DNA of 64,000 bases from RYN-230 sp963814645 (GCA_963814645.1 CAWFDX010000015.1:310001-374000); one strand, 5' to 3'; positions 35,717 through 44,886 are shown, numbered from the stretch's first letter. The notes: generated by a model not told the origin, from the sequence alone. Made by a program: numbers and translations.

Positions 35717-37459
35717 ATGGGCATTGACGGCCTGACCCGCGCTGCCCGCGGGCAGGTGCCCGCGGCGAATGGGCCCGGAATAGGTGGCTGCGCGGCCATC
35801 GCGCTCGCCGCCAGGATTGGTGCAGATGCAGTGCGGTCACAGATAGCCGGGGACGACGGCCCCACCCGGGCGGCCGACCCGGCCGGTGTCGCGGCGTTCA
35901 CCCTGGATTCGTCCGGCGCGGTGGCGTCCTGGTCGGTGACGGCCGAGCAGCTGTTCGGCCGGGCCGCGGACGAGGTCACCGGGCGGGACATCTGGCCACT
36001 GCTGCTGGCCCGGGCGGAACACCGGGACCGGATCCGGCGCGGGCTGGCCGAGGCGGCCGCTGGCCGGGCCTGGTCCGGTTCGGTGACGCTGGCCCCGGAC
36101 TGCGGCGGCGGCACGCTGGCCGTGCACTGCGAGCCGCTGGCCGGGCCTGGCGGCGGCACGCTGGTGATCGCGCAGCGGGCGGCGCCGCCCCGCCCGGACC
36201 TGCTCCGCGAGGCGGTGGCCCAGGTCGGCACCACGCTGGACCTGACCCGGACCGCGCGCGAGGTCACCGAGGTGGTGGTGCCCCGGTTCGCCGACGCGGC
36301 CGCGGTCTTCGTGCTGGAACGGCTGCTCACCGCTGAAGAGCCGATGCTGGACGAGGCGACCTCTTCCGCGCTGGTGCGCCGGCTGGCGGCCCGGCTGGCC
36401 GGCCAGCCCGCGGCCGTCACCGACAACCTGCTGCGCCCCGGCGAGGCGTTCCTGTTCGGCGCCGAATCGCCCAGCTACCGGGCGATGAGCACGGGCAGCC
36501 CGGTGGTCACCGGCTACCTCGACCGGGAAACCTCGGACCGGCTGGCCCGCCGTCCCGGCGGCCGGGAGCCCGACGCCAGCTACACCTCGTTCCTGTCCGT
36601 GCCGCTGATCGCCCGCGGCGTGGTGCTGGGCTGCGTCACGTTCGCCCGGGTGGTCGGCCGGGACGGCTTTACCGAAGCGGACACCGAGGTAGCCGGGGAA
36701 CTGGCCGCGCACGCCGCGGTGTGCATCGACAACGCCCGGCTCTATCACCGGGAACGCCGGGTCGCGTTCGTGCTGCAGCAGGGCCTGGTGCCCGAGGAGC
36801 CCCGGGTCCCGGAAGGGCTGGAGGTGGCCGCCCGGTACCTGCCGGTCGGCACCAGCATGGTCGGCGGGGACTGGCACGACATCGTTGCGCTGCCGGGCGG
36901 CCGGACCGCGTTGATCATGGGCGACGCGATGGGCCACGGGCCGGAGGCGGCCGCGGTCATGGTTCAGCTGCGCACCGCGGCGCACGCCCTGGCCGACCTG
37001 GAACTGCCGCCCGAGGAGGTGCTGCGCAGGCTGGACCGGATGGCCGCGGCCATGTCCGGCACGCCGTACGCCACCTGCCTGTACGCCGTGCTCGACCCGG
37101 CCGGCAGCTCCTGCCTGGTGGCCAAGGCCGGGCACCCGCCGCCGGTGCTGGCCCTGCCGGACGGCCGCACCGAGCTGCCCGACCTGCCCGCCGGGCTGCC
37201 GCTCGGCCTGGCGGCCGGCTCGTTCGACACGGTCCGGATCGACCTGCCGCCGGGCGCGGTGCTCGCGCTGTACACCGATGGCCTGGTGGAGAGCCGCACC
37301 CGGCCGCTCGACGACGGCCTGAGCGCGCTCCGCGACGCGCTCGGCGACGCCCTGGCCAAGCCGGGCGCCTCGCTGGACGGCGCGTGCGAGGAGATCATCC
37401 AGGCGCTGCGGCAGCGCGGCGAGGACGACCTCACCCTGCTGCTCGCGCGCATCCGCTGA
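35717..37459 (+). CDS. PAS-GAF-SpoIIE (PP2C) serine phosphatase
   Basis: About 580 residues from ATG 35717. A PAS domain (FTLDSSGAVASWSVTAEQLF), then a GAF domain (about residues 165-345, ending CIDNARLYHRER), then the PP2C domain with GGDWHDIVALPGG and MGDAMGHGPEAAAVM metal Asp motifs and LALYTDGLVESRT. There is no ATPase domain, so it only removes phosphate. It probably dephosphorylates a STAS protein in answer to a signal felt by PAS/GAF. The open frame continues far upstream on this strand, but only as shadow of the genes there. Confidence 0.92.
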   Translation: MGIDGLTRAARGQVPAANGPGIGGCAAIALAARIGADAVRSQIAGDDGPTRAADPAGVAAFTLDSSGAVASWSVTAEQLFGRAADEVTGRDIWPLLLARAEHRDRIRRGLAEAAAGRAWSGSVTLAPDCGGGTLAVHCEPLAGPGGGTLVIAQRAAPPRPDLLREAVAQVGTTLDLTRTAREVTEVVVPRFADAAAVFVLERLLTAEEPMLDEATSSALVRRLAARLAGQPAAVTDNLLRPGEAFLFGAESPSYRAMSTGSPVVTGYLDRETSDRLARRPGGREPDASYTSFLSVPLIARGVVLGCVTFARVVGRDGFTEADTEVAGELAAHAAVCIDNARLYHRERRVAFVLQQGLVPEEPRVPEGLEVAARYLPVGTSMVGGDWHDIVALPGGRTALIMGDAMGHGPEAAAVMVQLRTAAHALADLELPPEEVLRRLDRMAAAMSGTPYATCLYAVLDPAGSSCLVAKAGHPPPVLALPDGRTELPDLPAGLPLGLAAGSFDTVRIDLPPGAVLALYTDGLVESRTRPLDDGLSALRDALGDALAKPGASLDGACEEIIQALRQRGEDDLTLLLARIR

Positions 37460-37500
37460 TCCGCCCTGGTTAGCTAGCAGGTTAGCCAGCTCGTCAGCTA

Positions 37501-37518
37501 GCCGGTTGGCCAGCCGGC
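37501..37518. terminator. near-palindromic stem after the PP2C gene
   Basis: GCCGGTTGGCCAGCCGGC is an 18-base palindrome with one mismatched pair, 42 bases after the PP2C stop. GGTTAGC-type words repeat just before it. It could end the PP2C transcript. No U-tract follows. Confidence 0.3.
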
Positions 37519-37543
37519 CGCCTGATCTGGTTCCCTGCTAGGC

Positions 37544-38455
37544 ATGACTTCGCTCGCATCGGTGGATGCCGTCCAGCCCCCAACCTGGTTCACCGCGGCG
37601 CTCGGCACCGCGGCCGAGGCAGGCACGACCGAGGTCGCCGGGGCCAGCATCGCCTACCGCGCCTGGGGGCAGCGTGGCCAGGGCGGCATCGTGCTGGTGC
37701 ACGGCGGCGCCGCGCACGCCCGCTGGTGGGACCACATCGCCCCGCTGCTGGCGGGCGGGCACCGGGTGGCCGCGCTCGACCTGTCCGGGCATGGCGACAG
37801 CGGTCGCCGGGACAGCTACCGGCTGGATACCTGGGCCGAGGAGGTGCTGGCCGTCGCGGCGGACGCAGGCATCGCCGGCCCGCCGGTGGTGATCGGGCAC
37901 AGCATGGGTGGCTTCGTGGCGCTGCGCGCGGCCGGCCGCTATGGCGACCGGCTGGCCGGCGTGGTGGCCGTTGACTCGCCGGTGCGGGACATCACGCCGG
38001 AGGAACGCGCCGCCCGGGACCAGCGCGCGTTCGGGCCGCTCCGGGTCTACCCGACCCAGGAGGCGGCCATCGCCCGGTTCCGCCCCATCCCGGACCAGCC
38101 GGTGCTGCCGTACATCGCCGGGCACGTGGCCGCCACCTCCATCCACGCCGTGCCCGGCGGCTGGAGCTGGAAGTTCGACCCGCGCATCTTCGCCCGGCAC
38201 CAGCTCGTCCCGGACCTGCTCACCCGGCTGGACTGCCGGGTCGCGCTGTTCCGCGCCGAGTACGGCCTGGTATCCGCGCAGATGAGCGAAGTAATGTACG
38301 ACCGGCTCGGCCGGCTCGCCCCGGTCATCGAGATCCCAGCGGCGGCGCACCACGTGATGATGGACCAGCCCATCGCGCTGGTCACCGCGATCCGCACGCT
38401 GCTGTCCGACTGGGATCACTCGCTGCCCGCCGCGCCCCGCCCGGCCACGAGCTAA
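37544..38455 (+). CDS. alpha/beta-fold hydrolase
   Basis: 303 residues. IVLVHGGAAHARWWDHIAPLL is the oxyanion HG turn, VVIGHSMGGFVALRAAG the nucleophile elbow (GHSMGG), and AAAHHVMMDQP the catalytic His. Substrate unknown. It stands just upstream of a hydrolase-LuxR fusion on the same strand, 25 bases away, so the two may share a transcript. Confidence 0.88.
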   Translation: MTSLASVDAVQPPTWFTAALGTAAEAGTTEVAGASIAYRAWGQRGQGGIVLVHGGAAHARWWDHIAPLLAGGHRVAALDLSGHGDSGRRDSYRLDTWAEEVLAVAADAGIAGPPVVIGHSMGGFVALRAAGRYGDRLAGVVAVDSPVRDITPEERAARDQRAFGPLRVYPTQEAAIARFRPIPDQPVLPYIAGHVAATSIHAVPGGWSWKFDPRIFARHQLVPDLLTRLDCRVALFRAEYGLVSAQMSEVMYDRLGRLAPVIEIPAAAHHVMMDQPIALVTAIRTLLSDWDHSLPAAPRPATS

Positions 38456-38480
38456 CTCAGGTCGCGGCAATAATGGCCGG

Positions 38481-39491
38481 ATGCCGCCGGTGATCAGGTA
38501 CTGCGCCACGCCAGCGGGCCGGGTCGCCTACTCGCTGGCCGGCAGCGGCCCGCCGTTGCTGTGCGATGCCGGCTGGGTCACCCACCTCGGCCGGCAGCTG
38601 GAGCTGTTCGGGTTCGGCCCGTTCCTGGCCGGGCTGGCCCAGCGGCACACCGTGATCCGCTACGACAAACCCGGCTGCGGGCTGTCCGCTCAGCCCGGGG
38701 CCGACCTGTCCTTCGAGGCCCAGCTGGCGGTGGCGCTGGCCGTCGCCGACGCGGCCGGGGCCAGCCAGTTCAGCCTCTTCGGCGCGTCGCAGGGCGGCCA
38801 GGTCGCGGCGGCGCTCGCCGCCCGGCACCCGGACCGGGTCGCGGACCTCGTGCTGTACGGCACCTGCGCGAACGGCGCCGACCTGGCCCCGGCTGAGGTC
38901 CGCGACTCGCTGGCCGCGCTGGTCCGGGCGCACTGGGGGCTCGGCTCGAAGGTGCTGGCCGGCATCTTCATCCCCGGGCCCAGCGCCGCCGAGGTGGACG
39001 CGTTCACCCAGGCGCAGCGGGCCTGCGCGCCGGCCGGGGTGGCCGCGGACATGCTGGACGTCTACTACCGCACCGACGTGCGGGCGCTGCTGCCTCAGGT
39101 CCGGGCGCGCACCGTGGTGCTGCACCGCGAGGCCGACCCGGCCACCGGGTTCCAGCTCGGCCAGGAGGTGGCCGCGCTCACCCCGGGAGCGGGACTCGTC
39201 CCGCTGCCCGGCGCCAGCCACCTCTTCTACCACGGGCGCTGGGCCGAGGTGCTGGCCGCGATGCTCGGCTTCCTCGATGCCGCAGCCCGCCCCGGGCCCC
39301 GGCTGACCGGCCGCGAACTGCAGGTGGCCGGGCTGATCGCGGACGGCCTGACCAACCACGCGATCGCCAGCCGGCTGGGGGTCGCGCCGCGTACGGCGGA
39401 AGCCCATGTGGAGAACATCCGGCGCAAACTCCAGGTCCGGTCCCGGGCCCAGATCGCGGCCTGGGTCACCGAGCAGCGGCTGCGCGGCTAG
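38481..39491 (+). CDS. alpha/beta hydrolase fused to LuxR DNA-binding domain
   Basis: 336 residues. Residues about 1-265 are an alpha/beta hydrolase (RYDKPGCGLS, FGASQGGQVAAALAARHP with the GASQG elbow, GASHLFYHGRW as His region). Residues about 272-334 are a LuxR/GerE helix-turn-helix: LTGRELQVAGLIADGLTNHA, then RTAEAHVENIRRKLQVRSRA. This suggests a regulator whose hydrolase fold binds or cleaves the inducer. The Ser and His are kept, so catalysis is possible. Confidence 0.88.
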   Translation: MPPVIRYCATPAGRVAYSLAGSGPPLLCDAGWVTHLGRQLELFGFGPFLAGLAQRHTVIRYDKPGCGLSAQPGADLSFEAQLAVALAVADAAGASQFSLFGASQGGQVAAALAARHPDRVADLVLYGTCANGADLAPAEVRDSLAALVRAHWGLGSKVLAGIFIPGPSAAEVDAFTQAQRACAPAGVAADMLDVYYRTDVRALLPQVRARTVVLHREADPATGFQLGQEVAALTPGAGLVPLPGASHLFYHGRWAEVLAAMLGFLDAAARPGPRLTGRELQVAGLIADGLTNHAIASRLGVAPRTAEAHVENIRRKLQVRSRAQIAAWVTEQRLRG

Positions 39492-39604
39492 GTAGTTCAC
39501 CCGGTCACCCCGCGGGCCGGCGGCCCGGCCGGGCCGGACCGCGCCCCGCACCTCGGCTGTTCACCCGATGGCCCAGCTGGGTGGCTGGTTCTTAGCGTCG
39601 GGCT

Positions 39605-40407
39605 ATGACCGTGACCAGTAAGACCAGCGCACCGCACGGTGGACAGTGGCGGGGACTGGCGTTCAAGAGGAAAGGCCTGCTCGTGCTGGGCTATGCGCTG
39701 GCCTGTTACCTGTGCATGCTCGCGGTGCTGGGCTACGGAGCCGGCTTTTTCGCCAACCGCGGCGTGCCCACCAGCATCGACGGGTCAGCGCGGCGCGGCT
39801 GGCCCGGCGCGGCCGTCATCGACCTGGCACTGCTCGGCCTGTTCGCGGTGCAGCACACGATGATGGCCCGGCCCGGCTTCAAGCGGCGCTGGGCCAGGGT
39901 GCTGCCCGCGGCGGCGGAGCGGGCCACGTTCGTGCTGGCGGCCAGCCTGACCCTGGCCCTGCTGTACTGGCAGTGGCGGCCGCTGCGGCCCGAACTGTGG
40001 CGGCTGACCGGGCCGGGCGCGGATGCGCTGCTCGCGGTGCAGGCGGCCGGCTGGCTGCTGGCGCTCGGGTCCACGTTCCTGATCAGCCACACCGACCTGT
40101 TCGGGCTGCGGCAGGCCTGGCGGCGGGCGCGCGGGGCCCGGTACACGCCACCGCCGTTCACCGAGCGCGCGGCTGGTACCGCCGGGTGCGCCATCCGCTC
40201 ATGTCCGGGTTCCTGATCGTGTTCTGGGTGACGCCGGTGCTGACCGCCGGGCACCTGCTGTTCTGCGTCGCGGCGACCGGTTACATCCTGATCGGCATCG
40301 GGTTCGAAGAGCGCGACCTGCGGCGTGAGCTCGGGCCGGCCTACGCCAGCTACGCGGCCCGGGTGCCCGCGCTCATCCCGGGCTGCCGCCGGCGACAGCG
40401 CCGGTAA
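39605..40407 (+). pseudogene. mddA: methanethiol S-methyltransferase-like gene with a frameshift
   Basis: The first frame (VLGYALACYLCMLAVLGYGA, LFAVQHTMMARPGFKRRWAR, STFLISHTDLFGLRQAWRRA, YTPPPFTER) is the N-terminal three quarters of a MddA-type membrane enzyme, which makes dimethyl sulfide from methanethiol. At CGAGCGCGCGGCTGG (40163-40177) it shifts to a second frame with GWYRRVRHPLMSGFLIVFWV and IGFEERDLRRELGPAYASYA. Two extra bases (a GC repeat) or one lost base restore the match. As printed, the gene is broken; a sequencing slip in the GC repeat is quite possible. Confidence 0.78.
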
Positions 40408-40436
40408 CTGTCGGACCCGCCGTGCACAATGGGGCC

Positions 40437-41087
40437 ATGCCGCTGCAGAACCGGGTCACCCCCACCGGCCAGATCGTCGCCGACCCGGCGCGCGGGCTGA
40501 TCATGGGCAACCGCGGCTGCCTGCACGGCCCGGACCGTCGGCTCGGGGCCAGCCGCTGGCGGTCGCCCGCCTGGATCTGCTGCGTGCTGGACTGGCGCGG
40601 GCGGCGCCGCGACCCGATGCCGCCCGGCCGGTGGACCGCGCTGTTCTTCCTGGACGAGGCGACCGCGCTGGCCGCCGGGCACCGGCCGTGCGCGTACTGC
40701 CGCCGGGCCGACTACTCGCGCTTCGCGCAGGCGTGGCGGGTGGCCCAGCGGCTGCCCAGCCGGCCCGGGGCCCGGGACATGGACCAGATCCTGCACCGGG
40801 AACGGCTGGACCATGACCGGCGGAAGCGGACCTACCGCGCGCCGCCCAGCCAGCTGCCGGACGGGGTGCTGATCCGGGCCGGCGGCACGATCGGCCTGCT
40901 GGCCGGGGGCCAGCTGCGGCCATGGTCGTTCCAGGGCTACGCCGGGCCGGCTGCGGGCGGCCTGCCGGAGGTGGCGGACGTGCTCACCCCGCCGTCGACG
41001 GTGGCCGTCATCGCGGCCGGCTACCGGCCCATGCTGCACCCCAGTGCTGCAAACCCCAGTGCTGCAAACCCCAGTGCGGCAGCATAG
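40437..41087 (+). CDS. conserved actinobacterial hypothetical protein
   Basis: 216 residues from ATG 40437. Conserved-looking blocks are LQNRVTPTGQIVADPARGLI, LFFLDEATALAAGHRPCAYC and RRADYSRFAQAWRVAQ. I recall this as a widespread hypothetical family without a function. CAYC plus nearby His could bind a metal. The C-terminus ends in PSAAN repeats encoded by a 15-base tandem repeat, which looks recent and non-essential. Confidence 0.72.
   Translation: MPLQNRVTPTGQIVADPARGLIMGNRGCLHGPDRRLGASRWRSPAWICCVLDWRGRRRDPMPPGRWTALFFLDEATALAAGHRPCAYCRRADYSRFAQAWRVAQRLPSRPGARDMDQILHRERLDHDRRKRTYRAPPSQLPDGVLIRAGGTIGLLAGGQLRPWSFQGYAGPAAGGLPEVADVLTPPSTVAVIAAGYRPMLHPSAANPSAANPSAAA
41039..41083 (+). repeat. 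three 15-base tandem repeats at the gene end
   Basis: The unit CCCCAGTGCTGCAAA occurs twice perfectly (41039, 41054) and a third time with changes (41069). It encodes PSAAN repeats at the C-terminus of the hypothetical protein. Copy number probably varies between strains by slippage. Confidence 0.8.
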
Positions 41088-41091
41088 GGAG

Positions 41092-41472
41092 GTGATCGGA
41101 CGACTGCACCACGTCATCTTTGACTGCCCGGATCCGGCCGGGCTGGCCGCGTTCTACTCGGCGCTGCTCGGCCTCCCGGTGACCTATCACCAGGACGACT
41201 TCGCGGTCGTCTCGGTGAACGACACCACCTCCGGAATCGCGTTCCAGCGGGTCGCCGACTACCACCCGCCGCGGTGGCCGGACCCGGCCCACCCGCAGCA
41301 GCTGCACTTCGACGTCATGGTGGACGACGTGGCCGCGGCCGGCCCGCAGGTGCTGGCCCTCGGTGCGCGGCGGCTCGGTGGCGAGGACCGGTCGCCGGTC
41401 TACGCCGACCCGGTGGGGCACCCGTTCTGCCTGATTCCCCGGCCCGGCTGGGCGCCGCCGATCGGGGTTTGA
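41092..41472 (+). CDS. VOC-family (glyoxalase/bleomycin-resistance fold) protein
   Basis: 126 residues. IGRLHHVIFDCPDPAGLAAFYSALLG and FDVMVDDVAAAGPQVLALGA, then DPVGHPFCLIP, form two beta-alpha-beta-beta-beta units with the metal ligands H and D/E. The GTG at 41092 gives the usual family start MIGRLHHV; a GTG at 41074 is possible. Substrate unknown. Confidence 0.85.
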   Translation: MIGRLHHVIFDCPDPAGLAAFYSALLGLPVTYHQDDFAVVSVNDTTSGIAFQRVADYHPPRWPDPAHPQQLHFDVMVDDVAAAGPQVLALGARRLGGEDRSPVYADPVGHPFCLIPRPGWAPPIGV

Positions 41473-41505
41473 CCTTGCCCCAGGGGAAAGCCGCACCGTA
41501 GCGCC

Positions 41506-42111
41506 ATGCCTATCCAAGCGGTGATATTCGACATCGGTGGCGTCCTGGAGCTCACCGAGCCGGGCAGCCTGGAACGGATCTGGGAGCCCAGGCTCGGCCT
41601 GCGCCCAGGGGAGCTGGGCGCCCGGCTGGCCGGGGTGGCCGCGGCCGGGGCCGTGGGGGCCATCTCCGAGCAGCAGGCCGGCCAGCGCATCGCGGAGATC
41701 CTCGGCCTGGACGCCAGCCAGTTGCGCGCGTTCCTGGCCGACCTGTGGACCGAGTACCTGGGCACGCTGAACACCGGGCTGGCCGGCTACTTCGCCAGCC
41801 TGCGGCCGCGCTACCGGACCGGCATCATCAGCAACAGCTTCGTCGGCGCCCGGCAGCGCGAGCAGCAGTGCTACGGGTTCGGCGACATGACCGACCTGAT
41901 CGTGTACTCGCACGAAGTGGGCATGTCCAAGCCGGACTCACGGATCTACCAGCTGGCCTGCGACGGCCTGGGCGTGCCCGCGGCGGGCACGGTGTTCCTC
42001 GACGACGTGCCGGAGAACGTGACCGCCGCCCGGAAGGCCGGCCTGCATGGGGTGCTGTTCGCCGGCACCACCCAGGCCATCGCCGACATCCAGGCGCTGC
42101 TGGCCGGCTAA
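41506..42111 (+). CDS. HAD-superfamily hydrolase
   Basis: 201 residues. VIFDIGGVLE is motif I with nucleophile Asp and the second Asp replaced by Gly, as in the FDFGGV subgroup. IISNSFVGARQREQ is motif II, and VGMSKPDSRIYQLACDGLGV, VFLDDVPENVTAARKAGL are motifs III and IV. It could be a phosphatase or a haloacid/epoxide-type hydrolase; the FDxGGV form is seen in bifunctional epoxide hydrolase N-domains. Confidence 0.88.
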   Translation: MPIQAVIFDIGGVLELTEPGSLERIWEPRLGLRPGELGARLAGVAAAGAVGAISEQQAGQRIAEILGLDASQLRAFLADLWTEYLGTLNTGLAGYFASLRPRYRTGIISNSFVGARQREQQCYGFGDMTDLIVYSHEVGMSKPDSRIYQLACDGLGVPAAGTVFLDDVPENVTAARKAGLHGVLFAGTTQAIADIQALLAG

Positions 42112-42146
42112 CGGGCCCGCTTACCGCACCGGCTCATCCCGCCGGC

Positions 42147-42662
42147 TCACCCCGCCGGGGCCGGGGCCGAGTACCTGCTGTCGAACAGCAGCAGCCAGGC
42201 CATGTTGAAGCCGAGGAACACCAGCAGGATCAGCAGCACCGCCTCGGTCCGCAGCACGTCCAGCCCGCCCACCATGGCCAGCGCGCCGATCAGCAGGTAC
42301 AGCGCGACCGCCGCCAGGAAGCCGGCCAGGCCGAGCTGATCGGCGGCCGGCGCCTCCGGCAGGTGGCCGGCCCGGTCCGCCATGCTGCGCGCCGGAAGCC
42401 CGCTGACCAGGGTCAGCACCACGGCCCCGGACAGCGCGATGACCGCGAACGACACCCGCCAGAACGCCGGGTCGGCCGGGTCAACCAGGGCCAGCAGGCT
42501 CATCATCCCGGGCAGCACGAAGTGCAGCGCGACGCCGTAGGAGCGCCGCCGCTGCGGGGCGCTGCCCTGCCATTCCCGCAGCCGGATCTGCACCACGACC
42601 AGCCACAGCCCGAGAAGCGCGAAACAGGCTGGCGAAAAAGCCCCATAAAAGTCGCTCAGCAT
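42147..42662 (-). CDS. hypothetical membrane protein
   Basis: 171 residues from ATG 42662. About five hydrophobic segments (residues about 11-28, 48-65, 73-92, 110-135, 140-162) with few charges. No family recognised. It converges with the HAD gene; the VOC gene at 42.8 kb lies upstream of it on the same strand. Confidence 0.65.
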   Translation of the reverse strand: MLSDFYGAFSPACFALLGLWLVVVQIRLREWQGSAPQRRRSYGVALHFVLPGMMSLLALVDPADPAFWRVSFAVIALSGAVVLTLVSGLPARSMADRAGHLPEAPAADQLGLAGFLAAVALYLLIGALAMVGGLDVLRTEAVLLILLVFLGFNMAWLLLFDSRYSAPAPAG

Positions 42663-42794
42663 GACATTCTCCCTCCCCGGCCTGGGCATTGAGTCGCTAT
42701 CCAGGCCGCCACCGCCCTGACCATAATGGAACAGTTGCCCGGCCCGCGCCACTAGTCATGGCTACCACCTTTTCTTGGCCCGCGTTCCGCCGGT

Positions 42795-43166
42795 TCAGCC
42801 GATTAGCGTCTCTTTCGGGCGTACCACGCAAAATTCGTTTCCTTCCGGATCGGCCAGCACGGTCCACGACTCCTGGCCGGTCTGCCCGATGTCCACCCGG
42901 CGCGCGCCGAGCGCGAGCAGTCGCTCGATCTCCGCGTCACGGTCCGCCGCGCTGGTGGTCAGGTCCAGATGGACCCGGTTCTTGACCGTCTTCGCGTCGG
43001 TCACCGGCATGAAGCAGATGCCCACCGGCGCGGTCACGTCCGGCCCGATGACGATCTCCTGATCCCGCTCGGACAGCACCCGCCAGCCGAGCGCCTGAGT
43101 CCAGAACCGGGCCAGCCCGGGCAGGTCGTGGGTGTCGATGACAATGTGATGCAGTCGCAATGGCAT
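42795..43166 (-). CDS. VOC-family protein
   Basis: 123 residues from ATG 43166. PLRLHHIVIDTHDLPGLARFWTQALGWRV and VHLDLTTSAADRDAEIERLLALGA with DPEGNEFCVV are the glyoxalase-like pattern used by many actinobacterial single-domain VOC proteins. Divergent from the alpha/beta hydrolase gene. Confidence 0.88.
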   Translation of the reverse strand: MPLRLHHIVIDTHDLPGLARFWTQALGWRVLSERDQEIVIGPDVTAPVGICFMPVTDAKTVKNRVHLDLTTSAADRDAEIERLLALGARRVDIGQTGQESWTVLADPEGNEFCVVRPKETLIG

Positions 43167-43219
43167 GCGGCCAGTATCTGGGGTGCGGGAGCGGCCGGTG
43201 GGCAACTAGGTTGGCAGCC

Positions 43220-44092
43220 ATGGCACGCCTGATCCAGACCGCGGACGGCCGGACCCTGGCCGTCGAGGAGTACGGCGACCCCAGCGGCCGGCCGGTGCTG
43301 GTGCACAACGGCACACCCAATTCCCGTTTCCTGTACCAGCACGTGGTGGCCGACGGAGCCGCGCACGGGCTGCGGCTGATCGGCTATGACCGGCCTGGTT
43401 ACGGCGGCTCGTCGCCGCACCCGGGCCGGGCGGTCGCGGACTGCGCCGCGGACGCGCGGGCGATCTGCGCCGCGCTCGGCGCGGACCGGGTGGCGATGTG
43501 GGGCATCTCGGGCGGCGGACCGCACGTGCTGGCCTGCGCGGCGCTGCTGCCCGACCTGGTCGTGGCGGCCGCGTCGCTGGCCTCGCTAGCCCCCTACGGC
43601 GCGGACGGGCTGGACTGGTACGCCGGGATGGGCCAGGAGAACGCCGACGACTTCCGCCGGTACTTCACCGACCCGCAGGCGGCCCGGGAGAAGATGGCCA
43701 AGGACACCGCGGAGGCGATGGACGAAACGCCCGAGGACGTGGCCAAGGGCCTGCAGACCCTGCTCACCCCGACCGACGCGGCCGTGCTCACCGGCGAACT
43801 GGCCGAGTACCTGGTCTGGTCCACCAAACAGGGCCTGGCCCCGGGGGATGAGGGCTGGTGGGAGGACTCGGTGGCGTTCGCCGGGCCGTGGGGCTTCGAG
43901 CTGGCCCAGATTTCGGTCCCGGTGCTGCTGCTGCACGGCCGCGAGGACCTGTTCGTGCCATTCGGGCACGGTGAGTGGCTGGCCCGGCACATCCCCGGGG
44001 TGGCCGCCCGGCTGCTCGACCACGACGGCCACCTGACCCTGCTGGAGCGCCGCATCGGGGAAGTGCACGACTGGCTGTCCACTTTTTTCTGA
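43220..44092 (+). CDS. alpha/beta-fold hydrolase
   Basis: 290 residues from ATG 43220. LVHNGTPNSRFLYQHV is the oxyanion turn, MWGISGGGPHVLACAALLP the nucleophile elbow (GISGGG), and LLDHDGHLTLLERR the catalytic His. Proline iminopeptidase-like group; substrate unknown. Confidence 0.88.
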   Translation: MARLIQTADGRTLAVEEYGDPSGRPVLVHNGTPNSRFLYQHVVADGAAHGLRLIGYDRPGYGGSSPHPGRAVADCAADARAICAALGADRVAMWGISGGGPHVLACAALLPDLVVAAASLASLAPYGADGLDWYAGMGQENADDFRRYFTDPQAAREKMAKDTAEAMDETPEDVAKGLQTLLTPTDAAVLTGELAEYLVWSTKQGLAPGDEGWWEDSVAFAGPWGFELAQISVPVLLLHGREDLFVPFGHGEWLARHIPGVAARLLDHDGHLTLLERRIGEVHDWLSTFF

Positions 44093-44106
44093 ACGCCAGT
44101 GCCTGC

Positions 44107-44886
44107 TTACTGGCGGCCGCGCCGCCAGCGCGGTTTGCGCTTCTCCAGGAACGCGTGCGTCCACTCGCGGGCGTCCGGCAGCTGGCTCGTCGCGGCCATC
44201 ACCTCCATCGCGTAGGCGTACGCCTTTGGCTGGTCCAGGTCGATCTGCGCGTACAGGGCCTGCTTGCCGATGCCCTTGCTCTCGGCCGAGCCCCGGGTGA
44301 CCCGGTCCAGCAGGTCCGCCGTCGCGGTGTCCAGCTGTGCGGCCGGCACCACCGCGTTGACCAGCCCCCAGTCCAGCGCGGTCCGCGCGTCGATGACGTC
44401 GCCGGACAGGGCCAGCTCCATGGCCCGCTTCCGGCCCACGTTGCGGGCCACCGCCACCATCGGCGTGTGGCAGAACCAGCCGCCCTTGCCGCCGGGCGCG
44501 GCGAATCCGGCGTCCTCGCTGGCCACCGCCAGGTCGGTGCTGGCCACCAGCTGGCAGCCGGCCGCGGTGGCCAGCCCGTGCACCCGGGCCACCACCGGCT
44601 GCGGGATCTGCTGCATGACCGTCATCAGCTCGGTGCAGGTGGCCAGCAGCGCGCGGACCTCGGACAGGTCGGCGTCGGCCACCTCGGCCAGGTCATGCCC
44701 GGAGCTGAACACCGGGCCGTTCCCGGCCAGCACCACGCCCAGCGCGTCGCTCGCCCCGATCTCCCGGAACGCCTGGATCAGCTCGTGCATGTGCGCCTGG
44801 GACAGCGAGTTGCGCCGCTGCGGCCGGTTCATCGTCACGGTGGCGAAGTCACCGGACCGGTCCACCAGGATGTGCTCGTACCCCAT
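44107..44886 (-). CDS. enoyl-CoA hydratase/isomerase family protein
   Basis: 259 residues. VVLAGNGPVFSSGHDLAEV and ARVHGLATAAGCQLVASTDL form the crotonase oxyanion hole; DWGLVNAVVP is the usual end of the core. The catalytic Glu of true hydratases is not obvious (ASEDAGFAAPGG occupies its region), so it may be an isomerase or other crotonase. GGGAGG precedes the ATG. Confidence 0.88.
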   Translation of the reverse strand: MGYEHILVDRSGDFATVTMNRPQRRNSLSQAHMHELIQAFREIGASDALGVVLAGNGPVFSSGHDLAEVADADLSEVRALLATCTELMTVMQQIPQPVVARVHGLATAAGCQLVASTDLAVASEDAGFAAPGGKGGWFCHTPMVAVARNVGRKRAMELALSGDVIDARTALDWGLVNAVVPAAQLDTATADLLDRVTRGSAESKGIGKQALYAQIDLDQPKAYAYAMEVMAATSQLPDAREWTHAFLEKRKPRWRRGRQ

